DNA from: Albula goreensis
Lineage: Eukaryota; Chordata; Actinopteri; Albuliformes; Albulidae
Assembly (NCBI GenBank): GCA_022829145.1
Contig: CM040743.1
Location: forward strand, 32,444,841-32,508,840
Direction: 5' to 3'
Length of the DNA stretch: 64,000 bases
Shown here: positions 36,501 to 50,555 of the stretch, piece after piece
Numbering within the stretch: the first letter of the stretch is position 1
Layout: each line of letters begins with the position of its first letter
The notes under the pieces: generated by a model
The model's database searches: none
What the model was told of the DNA's origin: nothing
Seen by the model: the letters and a program-made list of their open reading frames with translations, nothing else
Position numbers and translations under genes: made by a program

Positions 36501-39500
36501 ACTTTGGGGGGAAAAACACCCACGGAAGGTTCTTTTTCTATAAAGAGACGCATGTTGCGTTCACCATCACTTGTCTTCGGCATTGACGCACTTGTGTAAT
36601 AGAATCGGACTTCTGAGCAACGGCTGCTTCCCACACTGCACACTCACCTTCGGTTTAGATGGCCTGCGACCTTAAGCCGTTTGATTGGGCACATAATTCT
36701 GTTTTATGTGTACATAAAACTTCTGTCCAATATGGCATCCTGAATAGATGGATGCATTTACAGTCTGCTGCTGCAGTTTCCTCATCATGAAAACTGCTTC
36801 TAAAAACAGAATATCACTGTACATTTACTGTACAAATAGATGACTGGCTCACACACATTGACAGCTGTTGGGATACCTAATCTAGGAGTTCTACAGCATG
36901 TTTACAAAGGAGACCATGTTGACTCATGGGAATTGGCTATCCACAATGACAGTAGTGAATTTACCACAAGGGACTGTTAGTATCTCAGGCTTGACTGGAG
37001 GCTACTATGCAATTTCATTGTAATGATAATATTTATCTCGTGGACTAACAGTGAGGAAAATATAAGGTACAGTGAGTCACAGATCTGTAAACATGAAAGT
37101 ACTGCATAACTTGCTACTGAATTTGAACTTGAAAAAATGTGACAGTCAAATTTTGCAGGTAAGCATCGGTTAGATGGGATTTAGCGACGAGACGGTTTAC
37201 ACAATCAACCCTCAAAAAATGAACTGAAGGAGGCTACAGATACAACATGGCTCTTGTTGCTATGAAACAGGGATCTCATCAGTACAAGCCATGGTGGCTC
37301 ATTATTTCCGAATGTCAAAAGTCAATACAAGGATGGTGGGTTTTTGAGTACTGGGGTAAAGGGTACAGGGGCAATGATCTCTACACAGGCTACACTGTAC
37401 ATCTAACACCACTACAGGGAGGTCTGTGGTCAGGCGTGTCCAAATGACCCGTTACCTCTAGATGTTTGCCTGCATCTGTGCAGTATCTTCCCTACGGTAT
37501 AAAGGACTGATTGAGGGGTAGAGAGAAAAAAAAAGACAAAAGGAGGATATATAAGACATCTGATGTAAATATGGCATGGATGTGTTACCGTGAGCAAAGA
37601 AAAGGGGAAGGAAAACTTTAATCGTCATACAATCTCGGAAAAAGGGAAAGATTTTAAGAATTTAGAAATGCAACATAATGTATATGGTTTCCCAACAACC
37701 CAGTAATGGGCTGCATGCATCGAGTACTATAAAAGGCTTTTACTTTTACTATCAAACCAAAGACCTATTTGGAACACCACTTGTTTGCTTTACTTCAAGC
37801 TATACACCCTGGTCAAAAAACTGTTAGCTCTACCTGCCACATCACCAACACCATATTCATCTGTCTCCCAGTGTTATATATATTTACAACTGCTACACAC
37901 AATTACAGCAATATCTTTTAATTGGAAATATAACATAATCAATTCTCAAGTAAGCAAGCAACATACATTTGTCAAACTAAATTGTTTATCTGCATACAAA
38001 TAATGCATTAATAAATGAAATCCTATTTGCACATTAACATAAACAACCAAAAACAAATTTAGACTCATACAGCAATTCTCTAGATTACAGACAATTTACT
38101 CTCCCCTAATTATGGCCATAACAATGGCATTACAAGAAGGTAGCACTGTGTATCTTTAGGCTTGTTAATTACATCAATTTTTCATAGCTGGACTATTTTT
38201 GGACTGCCATTTAGTTATTGTTCTGCCTCAGCATATATGATCTTGTCAGCAATTAATAATCGTCCTGTGCCAGGGAACAATTCTGAGTCCAAATGTTCTC
38301 TAGTGGTATTCGCACAGGCCTTTCTTTTGAGCCCCCACATCTGCTGGGGCTAGAGCCTTTGAAAAATGGAACTGCATGCATTGCCACTTAGACAAGCAAA
38401 GAACAGAACATTCCTTGCAAATCAGCTGGCTTTCACAGCTCAAAGGCAAGCTGACTTTTTTGAACTTTTTTTTTCTGAAAAGTGCAAAGCTGAGTTCAGA
38501 AAGTCAAACTCTATTTTTAATACAGGTTATCTGTCTTGCTCCACAGAAGTCGGACGTACAGCATGCAATTAAAACTCCCCACAAAGCCGTGAGAGAACAC
38601 AGGCTCTGTGTGTCGTAACTTGCAACAATGTCTTGGTTTTACTTTTAAGCAGTGACATGAATTAACACCGCTTTCAAAATCATACTGGATTCCATTTGGC
38701 TCACTGTTCTGTCCTATGACATTATGATGATAATGTTTAGCCTGGAGGATAAGCTAAGGTGCCCTTCCATGTTCACTGTGCTAATCATCAGCTCACAGTA
38801 TGTTATCCATGCGTAATGGTGTGCGCACGTTGCTTTTGAGAGCACTTCGGGCCCGGGGGCGGACACAGGCACTTACCTGTCACTTGCGGTATGTACGGCA
38901 CGGAAAGCCTGTCCACATTGTAGCCGGGACCTGCGAGCGACTCTGCGATCTCACTGGTCTGGAAGTACCAGCCCCTGTTCTCCTTTCTCCAGTGTGGTGG
39001 GCAAGCTACAAGATGAGAGGGAAAAGGAGGATACAGAGACATCTCTGCATGCTATTGTAGCCATATCAGCCATATCTAATTGCATTTCCTTTTTTTGTGA
39101 AGGTATTTTGCAGTGTGTTTAAGAATTATATTCTAATAAAAGACAAAACACAATAAAGGAGTGTCAGGATATAGAAGAGTATAACGCAATCCAAATACTG
39201 GAAATGGAAGTTGTATGCATCTCAAGGACAAGCTTTTGAAAATGCAAAAACTGAGATAGTATTACTAAGGACTTCTGAAAATGCATTAAGTTCAGTTATT
39301 TCTGACAAAAAAAGTTTTACCAAATTTGTTTCTTTCAAACATTTTCTCTGAAAATGCATAGCAGAATGACAGAAAACACACAAGAAAATGCAAGCGAATG
39401 GTACTAAAGACAAAAACATTCATATCTGTTTGAGGAAACCCTATTTGTTATTGTTCTTAACACTTTCACTCTTCTTGATCTGTGATAATCTGCGCTCTTC

Positions 39501-42500
39501 GTGACAGTTAATTAACTCTGTGTAAAGGATTTCCCTTAAAGCACATTGCGAAGATATTCTCCCAGATACTCCGATCCTCCTGGCCAGTGTCCGCTGTGCT
39601 GGAGGGACACGCTGGGGGTACTTACGGGCACTTCTCCCTGAAGACGTGCTCCGGCAGAAGGTAGGGAGCCTCCAAGTTCCGCATCTCAAGAACCTGGAGG
39701 GGGAAAATTAAGAGAAGGGCTTTTTACACGGTCACTGATTTAAGGTGTACATTTTAAACTGGGGAACACAACACTAATTAATACAAAGAACAAACACAAA
39801 TTAAAGTTTGTCATAAGAGTTTATGACAGATGCAATACTGCATTACCTTTATTACTGTTTTTTTTTAAAGCCTGCATGCATTTTTAATTTTTGATTACAT
39901 CGAATGGCCTCTTTTTTAATTACATGTTATTACCTTCCCAGTTAAAGTAGTTTTCTCAAATGAATTACATGTGCTGCTGAACGAACATGGTTATATACAA
40001 CATGATTATTTGATTTATAAATAAAATGCTATTTCAAGGCACACTATTTCTCTGTCTGAGAAGCCAGTATATAGACAATATAAAGTTAAAGACTGGCGAT
40101 GAATGGAGAATCAGATGGTGTATCCTGAGTCTTGCTAATGTGGAAATGGAACGGTGTGATATCTATCTTGCTAACATCGAGACAGAGGGGTGTGGTTCCT
40201 CCCTTGCTAATTTGGAAACTGTAGGGCATGACACTTTACTTGCTAACATTATGACAGACGGGCGTGGCTCCACCCTCACAAATGTGGAAACTGTAGGGAG
40301 TGACACCTGGCTTGCTGACATGGCGTCAGAGGGGAGTGGCTCCTACCTTGCTGACATGCTGGCAGAAAGGTGGGTTTGCGATCATCTGGCTGAGGAAGTT
40401 CAGATAGGCTGCGACTAGGGCCATGATGCTGCAGCGTATGAACATGGCCATGTTCTCCTCATTGGCCAAGACCATATCCTACACACAAAGAAAGAATAAA
40501 AGCAAGTTTCAGAATGTCATAGTCTGCACACATTGCCACATGTCCATGATGGGCATCAACACACAGAAGCATTACTCAAAAGCGCCGGCAGTTCTAATTG
40601 CTGAGGAAAAACGGTGCTGCCCTAGGGATGCAATGTCAAAACAACCTAGATAAAAAGCAACACAACTGTTTGGGCAGCCAAAACAATACTATGCAGCCAC
40701 TCCACCATTTATACTGTACGGCTAATGTAAGTGCTACTGTTTGGCTGCTATTGTTTTGAGTGCCATGACCGCATGCGATAATCACCACCCTGTTTATTTA
40801 CCCACATCCATCACAACACATTAGTCATTAGTGAAGCCGATTGTGGTGGAGCGTCTGATGTTACCAGGGGGAATGTGACTGCAGCGATAATCACTGCTGC
40901 TGTGGGATGTGCCCGTTTCAATGGCCTTGACTCCTTCACAAGGGTCCTGCTCTCTGCCAGCTCTCTCTCTCTCTCTCCCTCTCTTTAGGACCACCCCAGG
41001 CTCTGTAGTGGTATCCTCCATACAGTAACAGAACAGCACTGACGGAGATCTATGCTTGGCAGAGAAGTGCAGCAGGGCTGCAGACGGCCTTTCTGTAGGC
41101 TAAAACAACAATCTTCTACTCCTCCGTCCTGGTTTGTCCCAAAGGCTAAGTACTGATTTACATCTGCTGATCATGGATCAGATTTCCAGATTTCCAGATG
41201 GCAAATAAAAAAATATGGGGTTTGCTTTAGCTGGTCCTAGATCATAGATTTGTTTCCCAATCTGGTACAAAGCGTTTAAGGATTAGGATACGGAATGGGT
41301 TATCTGGTCCTGGATCAGTTTGCCAGTCCAGGAAAAAGGCGTTTGTGGATTAGGATAAGGAATGTGTTGGCTGGTAGAGTATACATTTCCTCGTCTGACA
41401 CAGAGCTTTGGGAACTGGGATAAGCATACATTAGCTGACCTTGGTCTGACACAGCCTTTCCACAATATATACTTTCCCAAACGTCTGTCCTTGCCTTGCT
41501 ACAATGATGGAAATGTTTCAAACCTCATTAAAATTCTCTGACAGCGGGCTGCACTGCTGACAGTGCTGCCTGCAGCATAATAGCATCTGATCAAGGTGGG
41601 GACGAAGGAAAGCAAGTGGCCATATTGCGAATATAAAATATGCCAATCATCTTTGAGAGCTCTGGAATTATTAGGGACTGTGAGACTGATGGTTGACACA
41701 GGCCAGCTGTGCCAAAGCAACCAGAACAGACCAGGAAAACTCTCACTCCACCCCAGCATGGCTCCCTGGGTGGTCGACACCATCAAACGGGTCATTTATC
41801 ATAGGAGTTAAACATTCACCCAGAACAAATTGTGTGTCGTTGCTTTAGCAATCATTTGCAGCGCTTGTGCTTGCCTAACTCTGCATGACGGTTAAGGCTT
41901 GACTTGGGTACATTTCACTTGGGTATATTCAACTGTTGGGTTCAATCCGGTTACTACAACTAGCATTAACCGTCACAATGGAAAAATATGCAAAAATTAA
42001 CATATCTACAATATACAAAATTATATTTATTCTGAATGCTTCCCTTTTAGCTGTAGTATATTACACATTTTAGAATTTACTGTGAAGTATATTTAATATT
42101 TAAAAAAAACAACCTAAAAGTGGTCTATATGGTCGTTTCAATTAAATTTTTAAGCATGAAAATAAGTGGTTTGTTCATATATGGTAAACCAGATGATCCA
42201 ATGAAGCAGTCCAAAAACTGAGATTGACAGAATGGTTTTGGTACTGCTGTGCGGTGTGGTAGAAGAGACCGATTCCAAATGACTGTACCCACCAGGCTTC
42301 ACCAGGAAATGCTACTATCCTCAGCAGCACTTCCGCAAAGAGCTAAAAAAAAAAAAAAAAAAGTTCAAAAATGTGACGGTTCTCATCTTTCCCCATTTCA
42401 CCTTGCCTGGCTTCCTCCCGTGCCCCCGCCATGCGGATAGCGCCACGTTATAAATAGTGACAGCGGTGACCTTTTCACCGCAGAAACAATTTACTCACAT

Positions 42501-44399
42501 TTTGCAAACCCCTTTATTGGGATTAAAATGTGAGTAATCCTCTGAGCTTGGCAGTGCGGGTTTGTGTTCTCTCCTCTATTGGGTTGACCTTTAAAGCCGA
42601 TCAGATGGCTGTGGTGAGGGACTAAACAGACAGCGAGCAGCGTGTCAGTCCTGGGCCTCCGAATCGTCTCCGTTTACGTGGCGTGGCCTACGTGGACGGA
42701 ATTATGACATTTCTCAACAGTGCTTGTGTGGCCTCGGATGACCCCGCGCTCAAGTCACATTCCCATCACATTCCTGAACCGATCGCTGAAATACGGCAAG
42801 TAGAATTGATACAGCGTGCGAAAGGCAGTATCACTATGTGACATTTCTATATAAGCCTGCAGACTCACAAGAACTTTGTGTACTTGAAATGCTATATGAG
42901 CACTGACATATGAAATCATACACTGTAAAAAGTGCTGAGCAAGCACAGGAAGATGACTCCTTCACAGCAAGGTGCATTTGGTTTGAATATCATATTGGGT
43001 TTAAATCGATGGCACCTGTTTATCAATATCTGTGTTTTCAGACCAGGCAACCAGGGGTCTTGACCTACTGTCTGTATTAAAGAGAGCCTGAATATCCCAG
43101 CACTATCCCAGAAAGTCATGACTGAGATACAAATAGGACATTAAATATTAGACATATTCTGGGCCATGTTGTATCGACAAGGACCAATTATTTTCTTTGG
43201 CACTGGTTTTTGCTTAACTAATGATTGGCACAGTAGGATCACAATGGGATCAAGAATCTTCACTCCCTGTTAATATCTACAACCCTCCTGTGGCACGCTG
43301 TCTGTCTGACTGGTGTCTGAATCACCTGTAGAGCCATGGAGAGCCGGATCAGGTCCACCACCACCTCCTCGTTGGCCAGTTCGATAGTGATGAGGGCCAG
43401 GGCGGTGAAAAGCAGCTCGAAGTTCTTTTGGCCATTGTCTTCCTCCTTGCAGCCCAAGTAGATGTGCCTGTACAGCTGCTGGCCATGCTGGCGAAAGAGA
43501 TAAAGAAGGAGGGAGAGGGATGAAAGAGAGAACCATAGCATCACAAAGTATGCATTCTACGGGCCATATAGACCGACTGGAGAGCTCCTGCTTTCAAGAG
43601 GTTTCCGTGAGGAAAAGAAAACCTTTCAAGAAGTATTTGAACTGCTGACTGTGACTTATATTCATTAATGACGGAAAACAAAGGAGAATGTCAGTTGGTA
43701 GCCTATAACGTTTCTTCCCTGCAGTACAGTCTGAAACTGGGTTGGCTGCCTGACCATCATTTCATTTCACCATTGATTCTGACCCAAGGCCGCTCTTGAT
43801 AAGACGCTAGCAGTTTCAAATGACTCGCGAGTCAGGAGAAACGCCATTTAATTGCTGGCAATGAGCGACGTGAATTAAAACCAGTGCTCTCAAAAATGAC
43901 GGCTCCTCTTTTTTGTGATCACATTTTTATTGTTTTCAAAGAGATGACAGTGTACAAATACAGCAGAGATTAGAAACAAATCTATCGCCCCCTTGTTAAC
44001 AGGTGCTAGGAGTGGTCTTTATTAAACTGCAGTACTGCTGTGTATGAATTGGAACGCTGTGGATAATGGCCTCAGTGAGAAGACAGAGTCTAATGTGAAT
44101 TGAAGGCATTTCAATGAAGGGAACGGATCTGAGCCCGTTGATAATGTATGCAATTAGGCTCCATTCATTACCACTGTCAGCGGACAGAATGAGTAAGAAT
44201 GGCAAAGAGCACGGCCTGGAATGCCATGGCCATACTGAAGGGGGAAGCTGCAGGGCTGGGAGGCCCGGGGCATGGGAATAGATGGTGCTCAAGGTACATA
44301 TAAATGACTGACTTTACAACCCGTGAAACTGCAATCTCATACACACAAGACTGTCTGTGTGTGCTCAGAGAGACACACGGACACACACAAGTGCGCACA

Positions 44400-44433
<34 letters not shown>

Positions 44434-47400
44434 GGTTCCAACCAAAGCAACAACTGCTTGTGTACATACACAAATTTTAGTCTTCGTAATTCCTTCATGA
44501 AATGTTAATGATAAAAATAACCCTTGTAAAAAGACACAAAATGAACTGAGGTGCTATTATAGAAGATAACGTATGACAACTAACATGCAATGCATGAATT
44601 TCACCTGATATAAGAAAATCATTTGCTATAACCTGATTATAATTAATCATTATGTTGTACATGTTAATATATGTATGCTACATAGGACCCATTTCAAATG
44701 AGTGTGGGGAGGCTTACATTTTTAGCCTGTGTTATGATTTTACGGGCAGAAAATATGCTGTTTAACCTGGTATTTAATCAGATATCCTTCATGTTGCTTC
44801 ACAAAAACATTTCCTGTCCGACAGCAGGAACAGACAGAAAAGTAAAGAAAACCGACATCCAACATTGGTGTTGATTCTGCAAAGGCTTTTGATTCCGTCT
44901 GACCCCAGCCGCTGCTTCAGTGGATTGCAAACACCCGCTGCGATCTGAGCTGTGTGACTTTAAAGCTATCGCTATAGAGATGGTGCACACAGAAGGCTGA
45001 GCCTTCCCCTGTAACTCCTGTGCAGAGTGATGGCGATCGCCGGGAGAATGAAAACGCTGATTGAATACGGTCTTTTATTAGATTCCTCCTGTCCCTTATC
45101 CATGCTGTGCCTGGAGGAAGTGAGGGAAGTGAGCTCATGGTATTTTGATTAATTAACTGCACCGCGGCACATACGGCAGGGGCTTTCAACGGGCACCCAG
45201 ATGGCAGGGCATGCCCATGCGAACGTCGTCTGGTTAACAACACAGAGGTAAGCTTAACTTTCCCGCTTTGCCAGCAGAGGGCAACAGTGGGCCACATAAC
45301 AACGGATGGAGCACCTGTGAAGAGCAAGAACTGCAATACGGCAATGTTAAAAAAACTGCTGTCCTTGCCAACCAAAAGCTATAAATGTAATATTGTAATT
45401 ATTACTACACTTGTTACAATTTGTCTCTATGTCATATGTTAAGAGCATGCACCATAATGGTATTCTTTGAAGCAATCCACTGACAAACAGTAGAGTTTTG
45501 GATAATACAACGACTCAAATATGGCATAGGGAACCATAATGAAGTATTGCATGGGAATGTATGTGACAACTGCTGTGTTCATTCATGAAAAAAAAAATTA
45601 CATCCCACTCTCCAAAAAGACAGAGGAAAACATACTGCAGAGGAAAACATACGATCATATTTTTCATAGGAATTGTCAATTCCATTTTCATAACCTGAGG
45701 GCTAGTGACCTCACAAACCTATGTACATAATTAAGAGTTTTCCAGAATCTGTGTTCTCAACCTTGTTCAATGGTTGGTTATACTTGCCCCATTTTTGTAA
45801 TCTAATTTGTAATTTCCAGATCAGTCTTCACTCGCCACTGTGCCACTAACACTTGTTGAAGGACCACAACTACTGATGTGAGGACACTCGTCTGGGAACA
45901 GTTGCTATTTTCTTGCAGTACAGACTACACAGTTCAACAGTCATGGTACATCTGACTGTCACTGAAAATGAATGGTAGCCATTCGGCACCTACCAGCTTA
46001 CAAACTAACAAAGTGACGTACCAGAGTTTCTAGGAAGCTTGGCCAACTGAAATCCAGCCTACCCTGAGGTGGAATAAATTAATTGTGTCCATCTGCTATG
46101 GATTTTGTGTCATAGATGGCAATGAATTAGCCCCAGCTACAGGGCCCAGTTCTTGCTTGTGAAGGGCATGCTTTGCTGAATGAACCCTTAGGGAGCCTAA
46201 ATGGGAAGGTCAGAGCTCAGCATGTCAAAGAAAGTCGCTAACTTCAGTTGTGAAACTACACCCAAGTCACCCGGAAGGAGAGTATTTTCTTAAACATTAT
46301 TTACTTTAATTACAATTTATGCACTCGGTGTACGAAATTGTTGTTAATACGTAATGAGACATGTTCAGAACTAATCCAATTAGCCCAATGAGAAGATTTG
46401 AACGTCTAATGGCCATTTCATACTTTAAGAGAATGCTCAATTAGCTGAAAATTAAACATCCAATTTAATTCAATTGACTTTTTTCTGTTCCCCATTTCTA
46501 ATTTAAAGAAACATCATGAAGCTCCATTATGCACTGTGGCACCATTTCCAGATCTCAAACGCAGGCACAAAAGTGCAATATGCTCGCAGAACTTTCATTA
46601 AGCTAACCTTCATTAGGGAAACTGAGGGGTTTACGACATCATCGGGGATATTACTTCTGTTTCACTGTGCTGTCATTAGACGGGAGACAATGGAATGGGG
46701 CCTGCAATCTCTTCGAATGCATCTAAACGCGCTAATGGAACAGCGCATTCTCAGAACAGAACCGTGTCAAGTCAACGGTTAGTTTAGAGAGGAGACTGAT
46801 TTCATTTCAAAGTTCTAGTTGGTGTCATTCCTGGAAGGTGACGGGTTTGAGATAAGCAGGACTCCTCAAATAGGAATGGGAATATGATATTAAGTGTTCA
46901 CTGTGGAGGGTTAAGGACTGTATTCATTCTGCATTGTGCCTCACTCTTACATCCTTCTGATTATTGAATTAAATTGATTATTGGATGAAAGAGAGCTGCC
47001 CATGAGATGAGTGTCAGAACTCACTGTGGCATGATGGGGCTTCATTCTCAAGGACAGGCACTGATTCATGGGATTGCTAACCCTATCCATCCGCTACAAC
47101 ACATAGTTCTAAGGCGGTGGGCAGCAGTTTCCTTGGCATGAGATGTCGGTTACGGAAATGAATGTGATCACAAAAAGAGGAATGTGTGACCTTTCCGATC
47201 AAAATTTCAAAAAGAAACGTGCCGTTCAAAGTAAAACAGATTACAGATGGAACTCCTGAAGCCATGGTGAATGGTGTTACCCTTATTCATACCCTTATAA
47301 ATTGGCTTTTCCAATGGCACACTGCAACAGCGTGGCACAATGGTAAGGATAATTCCTTCCTGTGAGCCATATGCCAATTGTTTTTCAAGAGGATTGCATC

Positions 47401-49126
47401 AGCAATTGCATGTACCATGAGTGCTTGGCGACACGCCCTTTTTGAATATTTTCCAGCCGTTTCCTGACTGCTCTAAATTTAATGAGTCTCAGGGCCATGT
47501 GCAGAGCTGGCCACAGACAGAGAGGGTTGGTCGTTAAAAGCTCAAGGTTTCTTCACTGTAGCTACTATGCTAACGCCAGCATGTGATTTTGATTGAATTA
47601 AAGAAGACAGGAAAATCCCTGTCTGGGTATGTTGGCTAAATAGCTTTTTGAAATGAATAAATAAACACATTGGGACTTGAGTCATGTTTTGTTGCTCATT
47701 TTCTGGCGACACTGAACAGCCTTTGAACTGCAACAAGTGACTGTAGAATGAGGTCAAAACATGTTGCATAAACCTCGTTAAAGTTAAAGGTAAAGTCAGG
47801 TCATTGTATTTTGTGGCCCCATTCCGCTGTTTTTTGAGGGCCTTATTGAAAGCTATTAGCTTTTATGAGAGAAAGGTCAATTATTTCAATTAAAGCATTA
47901 CCATTTTTTATTTTTTGATTATTGATTATTTGCACAAATCATGTTTTTTGTTCTCTGTTAATTTCCATAATTTGTCAGTTTTATTATGGTGCCTTTTGGT
48001 GACATGAGCTTTAATCAATAGAAGGTGATCTGTGATGAAGGATAGGAAGTACAGAACAAGACAGTCTTGTTGTTGTTCTCTGTGCAGTAGTAGTTTAATG
48101 AGCAAGTAACGAACTCACCCAATACATGCCAAAAATTCATTTGGCTATTTAAACATAAGTTAAGAGACTATTTTAAGGAGAAACATTATATTCTTTTCTT
48201 ACTTTGCACAAACTTATAATACATATTCCCACCACAAGATTACTTCTTCTCTAATGCTTTCACCAGGGTGTCAAAAATATTACTTCTAAAGATTAAAATG
48301 TTAATTTAAGACTCATAGTGATATTTAAAAAAAATTTCCTCGTATGACTGCAGCAGTGATTCAGTATTTGTGAGTGCAAAATTAAAACAAATTACCAAGT
48401 TAATACTATATTTTTAAAAGCTTGCCCAGCTGAGCGCTGTAACTGCATTGTACTTTTTAGAGCTGGACATTGAATAGATTTTGATATGGAACACAAAATT
48501 ATCAATACGTGCATTAAAATATAAATACCTTTATCACCATGTGCCGTTAGATGACACTACACATAGCCTTAAGCTATAAAAATGGAGCACAGTTATCAAT
48601 ATATATATATCTACAATTAACTAAATACCCTGACTTGTATATATAAAAAAATTATGACTTGATTTCAGCTGCAAATACATGAAACACCAGATTAATAATA
48701 AATATCAATGGCATCCACAACATACTCAGAAACTTTTGATAGATTTGCATAAACAGTGGCTTTGTTTTGCCTTTTTTGGCAATTTTTATTTCTGAAAGTC
48801 ACTCATCTTAAGTGGCTACATTAAATACTAAAGAAAGTTCCAACCAACACAAGTAAGAGTAGGTGGATTAAACTGTGTTATAGAATCAGGTTTGAGTATT
48901 AGCGGTCAGCTAGCCTTACAGCCAATAAACTGCAGCCACCACGAAAACAACTTCTACAACTTTCATAGTGATTATTTTACCAAATCCCAATTACACACAA
49001 GGCTTACAGAGCAACAGACTGACTGGTCAATCAAACACGGTGTGACAACACAAGACAACACCGGTATTCGACCACCAACACATGCACTCATGTACGCATG
49101 CACACATGGAAAGACAGACACACACC

Positions 49127-49166
<40 letters not shown>

Positions 49167-50514
49167 AAGCTTAATAAAGTACATTTCCCTGGATAAAGGC
49201 AAGGGCTTTGCAAATACATAATGCATACAATATCAGGGTAACAGTCAGGTTAATGGACAAAATTGGAACTTAGAAATGGCCATTATTGCAATGTCATAAA
49301 GTTGATTAAACTGGGCAAATGGATTTCATTAAAAAAAAACAAAAAACAGCTTGAAGGTTTGGGATAAAGGCCGTATCCTGGAGCCTTGTGAACTCAGCCT
49401 CGCTACTCTTAAACCTCGCAGTTTTTCTGCCTGAGCTGGCAAGGGGCATGGCTTAAGCCTTTTTGGTTAAGGGTGATCATACATTTAATGTGCCGTTTGG
49501 TTTGTTTGAGTGCCATCGCCCCAGAGCATTGTGGGTAAAACAGAAAATAGAAATTACAGGTGGGCACCTCATTCATGTGACCTCTCCAGGTATGCTTTGC
49601 CCAAGTGATTACATTTTGGTCAGAGGTAAAATTTAAGATGGTTTGTGAATCAGAAATGCACTATGTAAGCTTGTGAGGTTATGTCACCACAAGCTATGTC
49701 TTATTTTCTGCATGAGCTGAGGAAAGAGTTTCCGTATTCCAGGAAAATCGAAGGACCTAATCTAATCAGTGGGGGATCCAGGAAAGATTGGTTTTTGTTC
49801 CTGGCATTAGCAATGCTGGGAAGAGGCAAAAACAAATAATGGTAATAATAAAAAAACTACTTTGAAACATGACATTTCCAACTAGCATTGCCTCTGTTGG
49901 TATCATTGATGTCACAATTGAAATTTTGAGCTCCTGGGTATGTTTTGAGGTGGACAATTAGCACTGCGTCTGCACAGCTAGAGGAACAAATTTTGACAAA
50001 AGAGAACTTGTGTATTCCAAAGACCGCTTCCAGAGAAAACAGGCTAACTACGCTCACTAATAACTACAGTCATCTCATCAAAAATGACAGTCAGTTCAAA
50101 GGATTCCACATTTCTGTGGTTTAACTAGATACAGGACTAGTCAGCCACTACAGAATAATTGTCCAAGCAGAGTGATGTACTGAATTTTGTCAAAACTTTT
50201 GTAAACTCTTTACCTTTTTCATGAAGCTGATATCCTGTTTGGAGATCTTCTCACGCTTTATCTTCAGAGCAGCAACATTAGGAATGATTCTGCAACAGAG
50301 ATTACAGAGTTCTCTCTTAAACTTGTACTACAGGTGATTACAGGATTAGAGGTGCAATATATGAAGGTCATGGGTCTTATTCCACCCACTACAATTATTA
50401 AAAATACCACAAATATTATAACAGGGAAAAATCAACATGACGACTTCATGAAGTGATAGCGAATGTTAAAAAACCTCTATTTTAGCGATACAAACTCATG
50501 CTCTCTCTCTCTCC

Positions 50515-50555
<41 letters not shown>

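Larger units (their letters stand above)
32316..38876 (-). other. EFR3A 6.5-kb intron
   Basis: Contains the compound microsatellite, hairpin, G-rich tract, CTCF-like site and poly(A) tract listed here, and otherwise no recognised feature. Confidence 0.55.
43488..50213 (-). other. EFR3A 6.7-kb intron
   Basis: Two CA repeats and one CTCF-like site. The stretch 46300-46760 has homeodomain-type AATTA words and balanced composition, and might be a conserved non-coding element. No exon was recognised. Confidence 0.5.

Noticed and set aside
40095-40382. Regular 36-bp repeats as a CRISPR-like array
   Set aside because: The repeats are contiguous, diverged, have no unique spacers, and the DNA is a vertebrate intron.
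40026-40418. 130-codon plus-strand open frame with repeated LAN/LAD motifs
   Set aside because: It is the translation of the 36-bp minisatellite, antisense to an EFR3A exon; the protein-like repeat is a by-product of unit length divisible by three.
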